A stretch of DNA of 64,000 nt. It comes from Latrodectus hesperus (lineage: Eukaryota > Arthropoda > Arachnida > Araneae > Theridiidae). Shown here piece by piece: positions 27,001-42,000 of this stretch (the stretch's first letter is position 1; the number at the start of each line of letters is the position of its first letter). Under the pieces are notes generated by a model that was not told the DNA's origin, ran no database searches, and worked only from the letters and a program-made list of their open reading frames with translations. Position numbers and translations under genes: made by a program. The stretch lies in contig CM075862.1 of assembly GCA_037975125.1 (NCBI GenBank), forward strand, positions 18,290,283 to 18,354,282, given 5' to 3'.

Positions 27001-30000
27001 AAAGGCTAAAAATGACTGTTTTAGTATTTTATCTCTAGTTCTGAAAGTAATCAAATATATGTATACCTATTTTAAAAACCTGACTCTGATTAATTTTGGA
27101 GTTGTGGGATGACAAAAAATAAAAATTAATGAAAAACATTTATTTGTTCACCCATTAATATTTTTGCTTATTTCAGAATGATACTGAATCAGATGATGGT
27201 TTAGATGATGATTCCTCTTTATCTGATTGGAATTTGAGTGAGTTCAATTTAATTGTATGCAGTGTCTAATAAATATTAAAATATATATTTGATGGGTATC
27301 TAGAAATGTCTTATTTAAAATGCATGTTAATCATAATTTCATACAAATTAAAAATCACTATTTTTATTTCATAGGAAAATGCTCAGCGGCTGCATTAGAT
27401 GTTCTTGCTAGCGTGTTCCACGAAGAACTATTGCATGTTTTATTACCTATTTTAAAGGAAACCCTCTTCCATCAAGATTGGGAAATAAAAGAATCTGGAA
27501 TTTTGGCTCTTGGAGCAATAGCAGAAGGTTAAAAAAATTTTGTCAATTTGCATTTAATTCTGGTGAATTTTTGAAGTTAATTAAGTAAAGATATTCGTTT
27601 TTATGAATCAAAAATTCTTATAAAATGTGATGCATATGCTTCACAATAGAAGGAATTTTTCATTTAAAATAAAAGTGGAATTGTTCAATAATTTTTAAAT
27701 AGTTTTTTTGTAGGATCACTTTTTGTAATAATTATGCTTTTACTTTGAATTAATATTTGTTGTGGTTTGTTTGTACAGGATGCATGAATGGTATGATTCC
27801 ACACCTACCAGAACTAATACCTTATTTGATTTCTTGCTTATCTGACAAAAAAGCTTTAGTGCGTTCAATTACTTGTTGGACTTTGAGTAGATATTCTCAT
27901 TGGGTTGTAGGGCAACCTCACGATTCTTACCTCAAACCTCTTATGACAGAGGTAAGTTAATTTTTAATATTATGACTTTTTAACTGTAACTATTTGTCTA
28001 AATTTATTATTTAATATTTTAGCTATTGAAACGTGTATTAGATGCAAATAAGAGAGTCCAAGAAGCTGCTTGCAGTGCATTTGCAACCTTAGAAGAAGAA
28101 GCCTGCACTGAACTTGTTCCATATCTTGCTTATATTTTAGAAACATTAGTATTTGCCTTCAGTAAATATCAAGTAAGTTATGTTTTTATTTTATACTTAA
28201 AATTTTTTGGTTTTATTATTTATTTTTATTGTCAAATAATTAAAATTGATATTCTTTTTTAGCATAAAAACTTGCTTATTCTCTATGATGCTATTGGTAC
28301 TTTAGCTGACTCCGTAGGTCACCATTTGAACAAACAGGTAACTCAATTTGTGTTCCCCCCCCACGTATATTTTAAACTCATAAGTTTGTTTTTTGATATA
28401 GATATATATTTTGGAAAAAGTAATCATGGCAATATTTATATGAAAGTAGTTTCCAAACTTTCAAATAAAATTAATATAACAGTTTTAAGTTACTTCTATG
28501 TAATTGCGACTGTAAGTTTGTGTTATTATTTGCCAAATTAAGAAAAACATTTCATGATATACAAATATGGCACGGATAAAAAGTTGTTTTAAAAAAATTA
28601 GTGCAGTACAAAGATATACTTTAAAATCAAATCTCCTATTGTATTCAATAAAAAGCTATGCATATTACAAATTAAAAATTTCTTCCATGAAAATTTAATG
28701 ACGTGCTAAATTTAAAACTATTTCACAACTATTCTGTTAGTAAATGAAACAATTATTTTTTTAACTTGTAATTATTTTTATATTTCAATTATAATTTTTA
28801 TTTAAAAGAAATGTATTCTTTTCATTGTTCCTTAATTCAATATTTTAAAATTTTTTGTGTAGGAATATATAGGACTGCTTATGCCTCCTCTTATAGATAA
28901 ATGGAATAACTTAAATGATGATGACAAGGATTTATTTCCACTATTAGAAGTAAGTTACATTTTGTACTTCTTTACTTTTTAATTTCTAATCTACAAGTTT
29001 TTATTTGTTAAGTAGTGCATAATAGTTCTTTCTGGAATATTTATATCATTATTAATGTGAGTGTAATTGCATTAGGTATTTAATCTACTTTTATTTATTA
29101 TATTTATATTGATGTCATGCATGAGTAACTAAAGTTAGCTTTAATGAAATACATTTGCTAAGGTCAGAATATTTTGAATTGTTAACAAAACTGTCAAACT
29201 TCTCAGATTTGATTGAGTTTGTTTCAGATAAAAAATACACTAGTACTATTCAAATAATAGCTTTTCTTTTGAAGAGAGTTATCTTTCAATTTAAAACCTG
29301 GTATAAAATGAATAAATTTTAAACAATTGATAAACTGTAAAACTATTTACATAGAATTTAAATGTAAAGCATAAAAAAATTTAACATATTTAATCCCATT
29401 TAAATGCAATTTTTAATTAAATTAAACAAAATTAAGAAGTGCTGAAAATTAAAATTTTACTTTGTAAATCTGCTCATCTTTTAAAAAAATGAAATAAAGT
29501 GAATGAAAAATTATTTTGCTATTGAATTGCTTTATAATAATTACAGATCAAATTTTAATTAAATATAAAGCCTAAAAGATTTATCTTATAGTTTTAGTAT
29601 GGACAATTTGTGCTATTTTGCATTTTTGTTTCATAAAACCTAATGAAATTAGAAGTTAGTCCTAAAGTGGCAACTCCCCTGACAAATGACTGTTAATCAA
29701 CAACAATTTATAGATATTGTAATATTAATTTGTACTTAAATTTCATGCTATTGTGATTGTTGATGCAATTTTTTCTCTTCCAGTGTTTATCTAGTGTAGC
29801 AACAGCATTGCAATCTGGCTTCTTACCGTATTGTGAGCCTGTTTTTCGCAGGTGCTTAAGCCTTGTAGAACAAACATTAAATCAAACAATGGTAAGTTTT
29901 GTTTTCTATATTAAAGTAAAATTTATGAAAATACTTTTTATCTTTTAATTAATTTGTCTTCATTTGTATTATGCTGCACTTAAATACAAATTCTGTGATA

Positions 30001-33000
30001 GCCAATTAAAATAAATTTTTTGAACTTCCCTGCATAATGTAATGTATTTTGTTGTAATGTTTTGGATGCGAAATGATTGAGTTGTAGTTTGCAATTTGAT
30101 TTAAGGAAATTATAAATTTATTTAGTTTTTGAAAGTATTTTAGCTGTTTTTTAACTATACTAGTTTTGCTCTGCTTCATGAATCTGCTATAAAGTAAACA
30201 AAAGTTCAACAACTCTTACATTTTTTAAATGTTTCTATTCTGGCTATAACTGTTTGAAGTGTAATTTAAATGGTCTGTGTAATTATTTTAGGCTAATGTT
30301 ACTAATCCGGATCAGTTTGAAGCACCAGATAAAGATTTTATGATTGTTGCATTAGATTTGCTTAGTGGGTTGGCAGAAGGTCTTAATGGCCATATTGAAG
30401 CTCTAGTCGTTTCTAGTAATATAATGCAACTACTTTATCAGTGTATGCAGGTAATAAGTCTTACCTTGATTTGATTTATTCATTTATGCTGTTTTATAAT
30501 TAAATTTTTGTTAAAATTATTTATTATTATAGGACCCTATGCCAGAAGTAAGGCAGAGTTCTTTTGCTTTATTGGGAGATTTAACAAAAGCCTGTTTTCA
30601 ACATGTTAGTCCTTGTATACGTAAGTATCATCAGTGTACAAAAATTTAAAATCTTTAGTTAAAAGCAAACATAATGCAGTATTTAAGTCAATTGAAATAT
30701 TGCCAAGTTTTTTGTTATAATAAATGTTAAGCTCAGTTTTTGTTTAATTACTGTCTTTGAAACTTAATTATTACATTCAGTATATAAATAGTTAAAGGAA
30801 CGATTTTAACTACTTTTTTGTAGTTACTATTTTAGTATGACAATGTTGAATTTTGTTTAATGTCTAAATAAGTGAAGAATATCGGAAAGAAATTTTTTCA
30901 TGGTGAAATTTGCTGCATAATATTTCAGCAAAGATTTTATCAATGGTAAAATAATTTGATGGCTTGTGTAAGGTTTTCCTAAGTTGGCCCATTAAGATGT
31001 TTTTTTATTTAAGTGTTATTCAAAATTCTTTGTTTGTATCCACTTGATGACATTTACAAGAAATCTAACATTTACACCTGGAGATTTTCTTATTTCTGCA
31101 GCTAGTAACTTGTATCTTGCTATTATAAAGAAATCAGTTGTAATAAATATCCTTGAAAATTTGCAATAATGATATTTGTGAGTTTTCAGGCCTATTAAAA
31201 TTGGATGATTTAGAAATTGTGATCAGTGATGCTGTTTCATTTTCATGTTGTGAGAATTTTGTATAAATATTAAAATATTTGTTTTAGATGAATATTTAAA
31301 AAATTAGTTACAAGTTTTTTAAAAATGTATTTGTTAGTTTTTAAAATTTAAAAATGATTTTTCTTAACATGAGAAATTGCAATGGAAATGGCTGTAAGGA
31401 AAATATGTGAAGAGATTTCTTACAGGTATATCAAAGGTTTTTAAAAAATGACATGTACTAACTTCACAATTTGGCTTTCTTCAGCTGTTTATGTGCTATA
31501 ACTACTACAAGTTAATATGTTTTTTTACAAATATTGGAAACTTATAAAATTATATATGAGGAATCAACAAAACTGTTTCACGATAGTGTAGTTATAAGAC
31601 TATGTTCTTCAAAATGAGAATTCTTGTCTTAATCCTTGCTGGTATGAACAGTGTAATTATGTTTCAGATTTCTATATGCCCATTTGTGTGTATGTGTGTC
31701 AAGTAGGTGCTTGAAAAATTTGTTCTTCCCTTATAATAATTGAATGATCAACTATATCTTTGAAAAACCCTTCTAGGAGGTAACATTTGGCACTTTTAAA
31801 TGTCTCATAACTATATGGATGTTTGGTAATCAACCTTGCAGCATCCAAGTTTTACTATACTATCATGAGATTTCTTAATGATTGCAATTTCAGTTTAGCT
31901 GTACACTACATAAGACATTGCAACATCACTCATACAATTCTGTTTGAAAATGAGTTTATTAAATTCTGGTGAACTTAGATTTGTTTACTCAAATGAAATT
32001 GATTCTGTATGGAGAAAATGATGTTGAAATGTTCTTCAGAAAAAGTCATGCTGTTATTTTTAATTGAAGATAAAAAAATTTTTCTCTTTGATGCTTATTG
32101 TTTACATTTTTTGATTTCATTGAATAGGGGTATATTTACTTGACAATAAAAAGTTACTAGGCTTCATATTTATCTTAATATGTGAAATAATTCTAACATT
32201 TTAAAAAATACTGATAACCCAGGAAGTTAATAATAATCTTGTAATTTCATATTTCAGAGGATTTTCTTCCTATTTTGAGCCAAAATCTTAATCCAGATTT
32301 TATATCTGTATGCAATAATGCTACGTGGGCAATAGGAGAAATATCAGTGAAGCTGGGTAAGCAAGGTATTGTTATTAGCTTTTCTGTCTTTCTTTCCTCT
32401 AATTCTAATTTTTCCTTTCTGCTTATACCTTCTATAGTGTTTAGATTAAGAATAATTGATATATTTTATTCCATTTTATTTGTTATGTATGTTTATATGA
32501 ATGCCAACTTGATAGATTATAATACATTCTGTATAGCTATGGGATTACGATTGCTGTGCAAAACTAACAATTTTTAATCTTGATATTTAAATAATTGATG
32601 AGGATTTAAATTATGTACTTTTCAATTAAAAAAATATAATCAAAAAATTTCATTGAATAAAATATATAATAGTTGAAAATAATTTTTTTTCCAATGCTCT
32701 TCCACTTATAATTAAATCTTAAGGATTGCAGAAATTTATAAATTTTTTTGCAACTCTTAGAAAGTCTTGTTTGCGATATATTCTGTTTTCCTGTTTTCTT
32801 GGCATTCTAAGGGCTTAATTGTCACTTAGCACTCTTGCCTTCAATCAGAAATTTGTTGGTCAGATTTTTTTCTTCTGATGTGGGTACATGTATTGATTCG
32901 AAATCCTTTTTAAAAGTAGAATCTATCAAATAATTCCAATCGCGAACTTGCTTTTGTGCATAAAAAGTAACAACATATGTTTAAACCAATCAATATTTTA

Positions 33001-36000
33001 ATTAAACCAGTTTTATTACTATCCCAATAGCATACTAAAATAATGATTTCTGTATCATAAAAAATCTAAAACCATTTCAATATTAAATACCTTGAATGTT
33101 CTTCTTCTCCTTCTTCTTAGAGTTGGGTCTGTATGTCATTGAGCACCTCTGCTTTTATCAGCATTTTATACTGTTAATTCCAAACCCAATGTTTCTTAGT
33201 TCCAGTTGCTCGGGTCACCCACTTTATTAATAAAGTCTGATAACCCTTTAATGGAGTCTAGGTGTAACTCTGTGGTATGGATGATGCCTAAAGAGGTTAA
33301 TCTAGGGAGGGCAAGAGCCTCGCATTCATAAATGATATGCTTGGCCGTTTCCTCTTGCATATGACATTTCCTGCAGATAGGGTCTTGCTGAAACAGTCCC
33401 ATTTTATGGAGATGTTTTCTGAAATAGTAGTGCCCAGTTAGGAAGCCTACGATTAAACGTATCTTCTGCCTAGAGCATCTTAGAATTTCATAGAAAATCC
33501 TCGCTGATGATCTACAGATCATATTTTTAGCGTGGGTTTGACCAGGAGATTTGAGCCAAGCTTCATACATCTTCCGTTTTTCCCATCTAAGAACATTGGT
33601 TTTTGCGGTCTTCAAATTGATCCCACAAAAAGGTTCTTGACCAATGGGAACAAAAGACGATCCTTGTTTAGCAAGCTCATCAGCCCTTTCATTACCTTCG
33701 ATACCTTTGTGCCCTGGCACCCATACAAGGATCACCCTGTTTCTAGTTGCCAGTTCTGTAAGAAGGTTTCTACACTCCAGAATCATTTTAGATTTGATTT
33801 CGATTGGATGGATTAAGCGCTTTTAAAGCGGCTTGACTGTCACTGAAAATGAGAATCCGCTTACCGTAGTAGCCCTTCTTCATATTCAGTCGCAGACAGT
33901 GGATAATGGCCAAAACTTCTGCCTGGAAGACCGAAGCGTATCGCCCAAGGCTTACAGACAAGCTGATTCTTGGTGACACGCCACAAACTCCCAGTCCTGA
34001 GAGGCTGTTCTTCAGTGATCCATCTGTGTACCAGATTAGATCGCCTGTTTTAGTTTCAAACATGTTGTTATCCCATTCGTCTCTACTTGGAAAAACTGTT
34101 TCAAATGTCCTATCAAACATGTATGATTTTTCTATGATGTCAGATGGCATCATGAAAGTAGGGTCTTGAATTTTCCTGGTGATGCCCTTGTGCCCTTTGG
34201 CAACAGGCTGGTCATACCAGTGGTTTTGGAGCTTCATTCTGTGTGCATTCACTCTTGCAACGCTGCAGATGAAGATGTCCAAGGGAGTCAGATCCAACAC
34301 AACCTCCAATGCTCTGGTTGGCGTGGTGGAAATTGCTCCTGTGATGCAGAGACAGGCTAGTCTTTGTAGACCCCCAGTCTGTCAATCACAGTCTTCTGTT
34401 CCACCTTACGCCACCAGATCACACAGGCATATGTGAAAATGGGCCTGACAAAAGCTGTGTACATCCATAACATCAGTTTTGGATGTAAACCCCAGTTTTT
34501 ACCAAGCATTCGCCTGCAAATCATAATGCTTTTCTTTGCTCGGTTGATCCTATCATCAATGTCCTTATTCCAGGTGAATTTCTGGTCTAAATATATGCCC
34601 AGATTCTTCCCCTCTGAAGCCACATTGATTTCAACATCAAAAAGTCTTGGTATGAAAAAACCTTTCCGTTTCTTTTTGCGTGTAAAAGGTACAAGGTAGA
34701 TTTTCTGTGGATTAACCATCAGGTTCCATGCACCATTGACCTACATAACTTGGAGCATCCTGCATGAGATGGCAAGTTATGTCGAAATCTTTACCAAGGA
34801 TAAGGATGACAATGTCATCAGCATATCTTTGCGTATAATAGCCTCTATCATTTAGATGTTTTATAAGGCTATTTACAACTGGGCTCCAAAGTAATGGTGA
34901 CAGAACACCTCCTTGAGGACAACCTCTAGTAGTCTTTTTTCAAATGATTCACCGAAGATGTTCATTTGTATATATCTATCCGAAATTAAGGCCTCAATCC
35001 AAGTACACAGGGTCTGATTAATCCCTGCCCCTCTAAGTGCATTGAGGATGGATGGATGTGAAGTATTATCAAAAGCACCCTGGATGTCGAGGAAAGTTGC
35101 CAAGGCAATATCCTTTTGATCCAGAGTGGCTTCAATCTTGGAAACTAGCTGTTGTAGAGCAGTCTCAGTAGATTTGCCGGGTTGATAGGCAAATTGAAGA
35201 GCATGCAAGGGACTATTTCTACCCAAGTAATCTCTAACCGTTTTTTCGGATGACCTTCTTAGAGCACAGCCATCTTGATCGCAGTGAGAGCCTCCCTGTA
35301 AGTAAATCCCTCAGGTTCTTCTCTCCTGGCAGCCTTTCCGACCTTGCCCTGGTTCATCCGGTTGGCAGGACGCTTCTCGCCTTTGGTTGCCTTGGGTTTT
35401 TCAACCCAAGTCCCCTCAGACCTTGAATGTTACAACTAGATAGTAGAACAATAAGATATTAAATTGTATTCATATTTTTTGACTAAAATAAAAAGCTAGT
35501 TTACTCCCAATAGTTTCATAATCCAGCGTAGTCAAGACTAGGTGTAATGTTTAAATTATGTTATGTGAGTGAATTGATGAGTAATCACCAATAAGATCGT
35601 CATGTGCTGCGATTTTAATTTGCTATTTTTTGTTTCTGTCCTTTATATTGTATAAAATCCCCTTAATATTTAAATATTGAGTTAAAATATACTTTTCAAA
35701 TGTTCTTTGTTTAAAGTTTCATATAATTTCTGTGCAAATTGATTAATTTGTTTATTATTTACAAATATAATTGGGAAATATTGCATATGCATAATTAATT
35801 ATATAGAGACTTGATTAAAAATTTTTAAAATAAAATAAATTATTTAACATGACTGATGATAACTCCTGGAAATTTTTGAATGGACTGCTGGAAAACTGGA
35901 ATTTGTTGGTTAATCATTATGTTAATTTTCATTAAAAATGTCTCACTTAAACTGTCTCAATTGTAGACTTGAGACATTGTAGATTTGTGATATTGTAGAT

Positions 36001-39000
36001 TAGATTTGAACACCATGAGGCATTGTAGATTTGTTATATAATTGCTGTAATACAGATTTATAGATAATGTCTTGTACATAACATAACTTAAATTTTTAAC
36101 AATTGTAAACTTGAATTCAAGAGTTAATCATATGTTAGACTATTAAATATAAATAATTAGGAAATTAAAATAATTTAAAATTAATATTCTGTATTTGTTT
36201 AATATTTTGTATACAACTCTTTTGATATCTTCATAAAAAAATCTTTTAACTCTGGTTTATTGGATAATATTTACACATAATTTTTTTAAACTCCTGTTAC
36301 TAATATGAAATTAGTACAAGTTTCAGTTCAGACTGAAGTAATAAAATCACTGTTACTTAGTTGTCTATGTAAAATACTCAGAAATTGAATTCATTAACAA
36401 GTGCATTAATAATTAAATTTTAAAGTATTAGAGAATTTAAGTGTTCCCCATATTTTTAATTTCATATAAGCATTTAATAAATACTCTACAGTTTATAAAG
36501 TACTTCATAATATATTTGATTGATCTAAAAGTCATAAATATTCATTTATAGAATGTACTTGTTTATAATAATAATGTGTATCTTCAATAAACATGAACAA
36601 GAGAATGATTTAAATGCAATAGGATATCATAATTAGCATAGTTAATGTAGTTTATGAAAATTACATGCTTCTGATTAATCAAAGAATAAGCTATCTTGTT
36701 AAACTTGACTGCTCAAATTATTGGCCCATTTAAAGATAGTTGAAAACAAAATTGTTAGTATCTTATCTGATATATATTTTGATTATTAGTATAATTTTGA
36801 AATGTTTTATATATTGTTATAATTCTCTGATTTTAATTTTTATACATTTAATCAACAATGGCTCAAGTGCCCCCTGTTTTCTTCAGAAGTTCTTTTTTGG
36901 TTGTCCTTTTTACTAAAAGCTACTTGAAAATTTTTTGTCATGATTAAACTTGATGATTGATGTCATGATTAAATTTGTTTCAAGGGAAAGATTTATTTGA
37001 AAGTAAATGTGTACCTTTTCTGTAACATGCTCATATTCTTTAATGGGATTTTTTTATGATAAAAGCCAAGTAAAATAAGATCAAATAAAATATTTCTGAT
37101 TTTTTTATTTGAGATTATATGAATTTTGTTTTCTGACTAAGAATGAATTACCATTTTTTTAGTAGATGTTTGACAGATTATTTCTATCAATTTACTTTTT
37201 TGCTATATAAATTTTTGCGATTAAATGGTATATTTATTTCAAACATTTTAATAATTTGCTAAAAAAAATAACATGTTTTTATTTTTTTGTAGGTCAAGAT
37301 ATGAAACCATATGTACTCATGGTTTTGACGCAATTGATAAACATCATCAATCGTCCAAATACACCTAAAACATTACTTGAGAATACAGGTGTGTGATTTT
37401 TATGGTCAAAGTATAAAATCAGTAAAACTCAAACGTAAAAAGATTACTTGTTAATAATTTTACATAATCTTTGCAAATTTTCAAAAATATTTTGCTTGTT
37501 TTCCAAAATATATATCGGGAAACATATATTTTCCATAAATACAAAATATTTCTTTTTTTAATATACAATAAGTTTACTTAAAATTGATTTAAATAAACTT
37601 AAGTGGAAAGCAATACTTTGTTAGAAATGTTCTTAATTTAAAAATAAGAATCTTTCTAATAGTTTCTTCCATTGCTTGTCTTCTATTTCATTTTTGCTAT
37701 AATCGTAATTGTTTCCAAATCGAGCAACTTATTCTTTGACAAGTATTTTTAAAAACAACCTTTTTACTTAAAATATGCTTATGAGTGATTTCATTAAAAT
37801 TTGTCCTCAATTTGAAATTTGTAGGCATGACAATTACACACATTTTTTCTTCTATTTAATCTATTTTATTAGATTTGTTTTAATTAATAATATAGCTTTA
37901 GATGATTAAATATAGTTTTATTTTGTTTTTTATTTTATGCATTATGTGTTTGTAGCTATATTGAACTATGCACCCTTTAAGACTCAAATAAAAACAAGTC
38001 TTTGTAAATATTGATTTATATGATATAGTGCTATGTGCTATGAAATATGCACTTCAATGTGCTATTTTCCGAGTATGCTACAATTCCCTCTTTTAAATTT
38101 TTCAAAGTTGAGACAAAAGTTTTGCTTTAAGAGTTATTTTTTTTATCAAGTCTGAAATTTCCTTTCAATTAATGGTGTAAAAATAATTCAGTTAAAAAAA
38201 TACTTTTGAGTTACTAAGATTTTAACAGCATATATGCTGGTATTAGTGTATTAGGATATAGGAAATTTTATGTTATTTTCTGCTGAATTTGGATTAGTAA
38301 CACTAAAATGTCTTTTGGAATTATCTAAAACCAATAAAATAATTTTTAACCTTATAATAAATAAATAATAAAATTTTCAACCTTGTTTAAGAAATGATAT
38401 GAGAATGTGTATACTAGTAAAGGTGTAAACATAGACTAGTTTAGAGAATTTAAAGGGCTGGGAGTTTTCCATTTGTATACTCAAAAACAAATTGCTTCAA
38501 CAATTGAAAGAAATGATCAAAATTTAAGGGCAGCACATTAAAAAATAAAAATCATTTAAGTTTTACTATTAATTTTCCAAATCAAGCCACTTAGCCATAT
38601 TTAATTATCCTCTTGCAGTACCAATCAGAAAGCACTGCATTGAGTGATAACACTGAAATTTACTTAAATTTCAAAAATTTTGTTCATTCAAGTATTTGCT
38701 AATAAAAATCAAATTTTTCAGTCTAATGGGACAAAAGTTTAGTGCTATAAATGAAAATACATAGTGTCGTTTTTAGTATGAATGAATCGTTGGTAAATTA
38801 AAAATACTTTCATTAAATATTTATGATGGTACAAATAAGCTAGGCATTAAAATGTAAATGTTGTGGTTTAAAATTTTTATGATTGGAATCAATCGCAAAA
38901 ATATTTCTGTTAAAATCAAAGAATTTTTTAATGAAAATGAATCTTGCTGAACTGCAAGTATAATCTGCACTTCATTCAGATAATTGTTTAATTTTGAAGC

Positions 39001-42000
39001 TTATTTAATTTACAATTGAAAATATCTTTACACGTTTTTGTATGTGATTTGATTTCATAAACTAATTTTTTTACCACACGAAGAATATTAAGAATAAGGT
39101 TATAAAGTAATACACACATCTGAAAAAAAATATATAGTATCTGAAATAAAGAAGAGTATCTTTTTAATCAGTCTATGAAAAATATTTTAATATTTGGTCA
39201 ATAAAGAAATAACTTTCTTTTAAATTTATGCAAAAGTATTTTACCATATTTTAATAAATTATTGACTGCAGATATAAGCTGCACTTCATTTAATAAATTA
39301 GTGAAATTTCTTCAATGTGGAAATTTTATTCTTTATTTAATACATGCAGAATTATGATTTTGTTAGTTTATCTTTTGTTGTTATAGAATCAATTTTTTCT
39401 GTCATCACTTTGTGTTAAATTTAAGTTTTTCAAAGGTCCTGTAACTACTTATAAACAAAATTATAATGAAATTTTCTCCAGCACACCAGAAAACAACTGC
39501 ATATTTAATGAAAAATTTAGCTCTTGATAATAAATTACGATTTTATGTGTTAAATTCAAAATCGGGAATGAAAGTAAACTTAGTTTCATGAATTAACCTC
39601 AACTCTTATCTATTTAAACCAGTGTTTCCCAACTTTTTTTTGTGCCATGCTCCTCCTACTCCTTTCTAAAATTCTTATGCCCTCTATGTTACAGAAACAT
39701 AATTTTTAACATTAAAAAATTTAAATGTTCACTTAAGAAATTTAAATGGTAGGTCTTAGGTAGAAATCATTACTATCCTCAAGAATATGATTGTTGAAGT
39801 ATGAGCAGTAATTAGAATCTACTGTTGTCCTTTATTCAAAATTTTTCTTAAAAGTTTGTTAATAATCAAAATTTGAATTATTACGGGCATAATATTTCGC
39901 CTTCAAATACGCCTTAAAACGATCACGTTTCATTGATTTGTTAGTCAAGCACTGCTGGCATAAAAAACAAAAAGGAAACCGCTCATCGTGGACAGCAGGT
40001 ATGAACCCAAATTTTAAATTTTCTTTTGAATATTGGCAAATTTTTTCTTGCTTTCAACACTCATTTTACTATTGGTTGAAAAAATATATATAAGATCAAT
40101 TGGAAACTAAAGTATGTGTTAAAATTAATTTAATCGGATATAGAGTAAATGTACACTAAAAAATGCATATTTATTTAAATGTATGTAACACATTTACCAC
40201 AGTGTCACTGCAAAATAACATTTTTTCCATTTGACAAATTTTCGGGAAAATTATGCTTCTAAAAATAAAACAGATAAGAATAAACTCAAATACTTACCAA
40301 TTATATGTATACAATGTATGTACTTTTTTAAATCAATTTGACTTTTACAACAGATTTTACAGACGCTTATTTCAAATTAACACTAACTGAATGCTGTGAA
40401 ACACTAGAAGTTGTGATGGCCATTTGGAAATGAACAACTCTGTTATTTAGCGAGATTTTAAAGCACTTGGGGGTCCATGCTGAGGCTGCCACTTGGAGGT
40501 TAACTTGACGACACCAAAAACCTAGTTGATATTTTGGTCTTGTCAAGCAAATTTATAATAATTATTGGCTGCAATTATTTAAGAATTTGCTTTTTTCTTT
40601 CAATTTTGGTACTGAAATCTAGCATTGCATTTAAATGTGCCTGAGCACAAAGATTAAACTTGTGATGAATCCATTTTCGAATTATCCCCTTAGCAATCTA
40701 ATTGCCCCATCTTGGGAAACACTGATTTAAACTTTCTTGTCAGAAGTTGCGCAGTAGACGTAATGATGCACATGAAATGGATAATATTTAATTTTCTGTT
40801 TGGATAAAGTATATAAAATTGTTGGTCTCATGACTATATAAAATAACTCAAGATAGTGTTGCCAAAATGCTTAACTATTTTAATCAAAGTTATGTCTATA
40901 TTTTTCGATCATTCTTTAATATTTAAAATTGTGTTGACAAGATAAAGTTAAATGGGGTAAAATAGGAGAGTATATGTTAGCCAAATCAAGTAATATTTAA
41001 AAAATGAAAACTTGAAAAGTGTAAACACATTATAGTTGAAAAAAATAACTAGTTTACTTTTTTATGTAAGTTGATCAGAATAATGTTAAATAAAAATAAA
41101 ATTAATTTTTGATTAAATAGTTCTTAGACATGGTAATCAATTCCAAAATTTATACATAATTTATCTTTGTAAATAATAAAATTATGAGTCTAATTTTAAA
41201 AAAGTAGTTGTGTGTAAAAGAAATTAATATTTCTGAAAGAAAAAATAACAATATATTTTAAAAGCTTTAATTTATAATGCAAATTATTTTGTAAAATTGT
41301 GTAATGTGATTAATAAGTGTTTTAAATAAAAAAAAATTTCAACATTTCCAATTTTAAGTGACACTCTTGAATCCTAAAAAAAATGTATTGTTATTAATAA
41401 TTTTAGATGTAGTATTAACTTGATATTTTTGAAAGGTCTTTTTAATTTCATATTCTTAATTTGAATTATACATAATATTCTTAAAGAAGATTAATTGTAA
41501 AAGATAACTGAAATAGGCACTGGAAAAAAGTCTGACAACAAAGAAATCTGATTATTTTATTGCTTATTAAAAAAAATTTAAATTGATATTTTGTTTTAAA
41601 AGTTTAACATTTGATATATCCATGGTGTATACAATCGAACATTTATAGTTGTGTTAGTCAAAAAAATAAGTGCAATTTTTGATATTAGCTCTTGCAACAA
41701 ATTTTGTGTATTAATGTTTTATGATTATTTAAACTGTTAGATTTATTTTTGGTTATTCAGATCTTTTTTGTTTATTTCACTTTAGGATATTAAAAAATTG
41801 TAAAAGGGTGCATGGTTGATGTACTTATTTTATTATATTTATTTTGTGTAAAAATATTATTGCTATGTTATCCATATTTTTTGGCTGTATGTTTATGAGT
41901 TGTTCTTGGCTTTTTTCTCCCTTTTTTGCACCCTGTCTCATCTGTTCAGCCATAACTATCGGGCGCCTTGGTTATGTATGTCCTGCGGATGTCGCCCCTA

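Larger units (their letters stand above)
33101..35419 (-). mobile_element. LINE copy 1 (R1/I-like, RNase H-bearing), internally deleted, 12-bp TSD
   Basis: A non-LTR retrotransposon antisense to transportin in intron 17, flanked by the 12-bp duplication ACCTTGAATGTT (33089-33100 and 35420-35431). In its own orientation it carries a fragment that looks like ORF1 (35419 down to about 35265), then the central and C-terminal reverse transcriptase, an RNase H domain, a C-terminal zinc-binding motif and a 3'UTR ending in an AAGAAG-type tail. The endonuclease domain and the first part of the reverse transcriptase are missing at the ORF1-RT junction. Several frameshifts make it inactive. Confidence 0.88.

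Noticed and set aside
33532..34699. Plus-strand open frames over the LINE
   Set aside because: They are antisense shadows of the minus-strand RNase H and reverse transcriptase frames, which carry the recognisable motifs.
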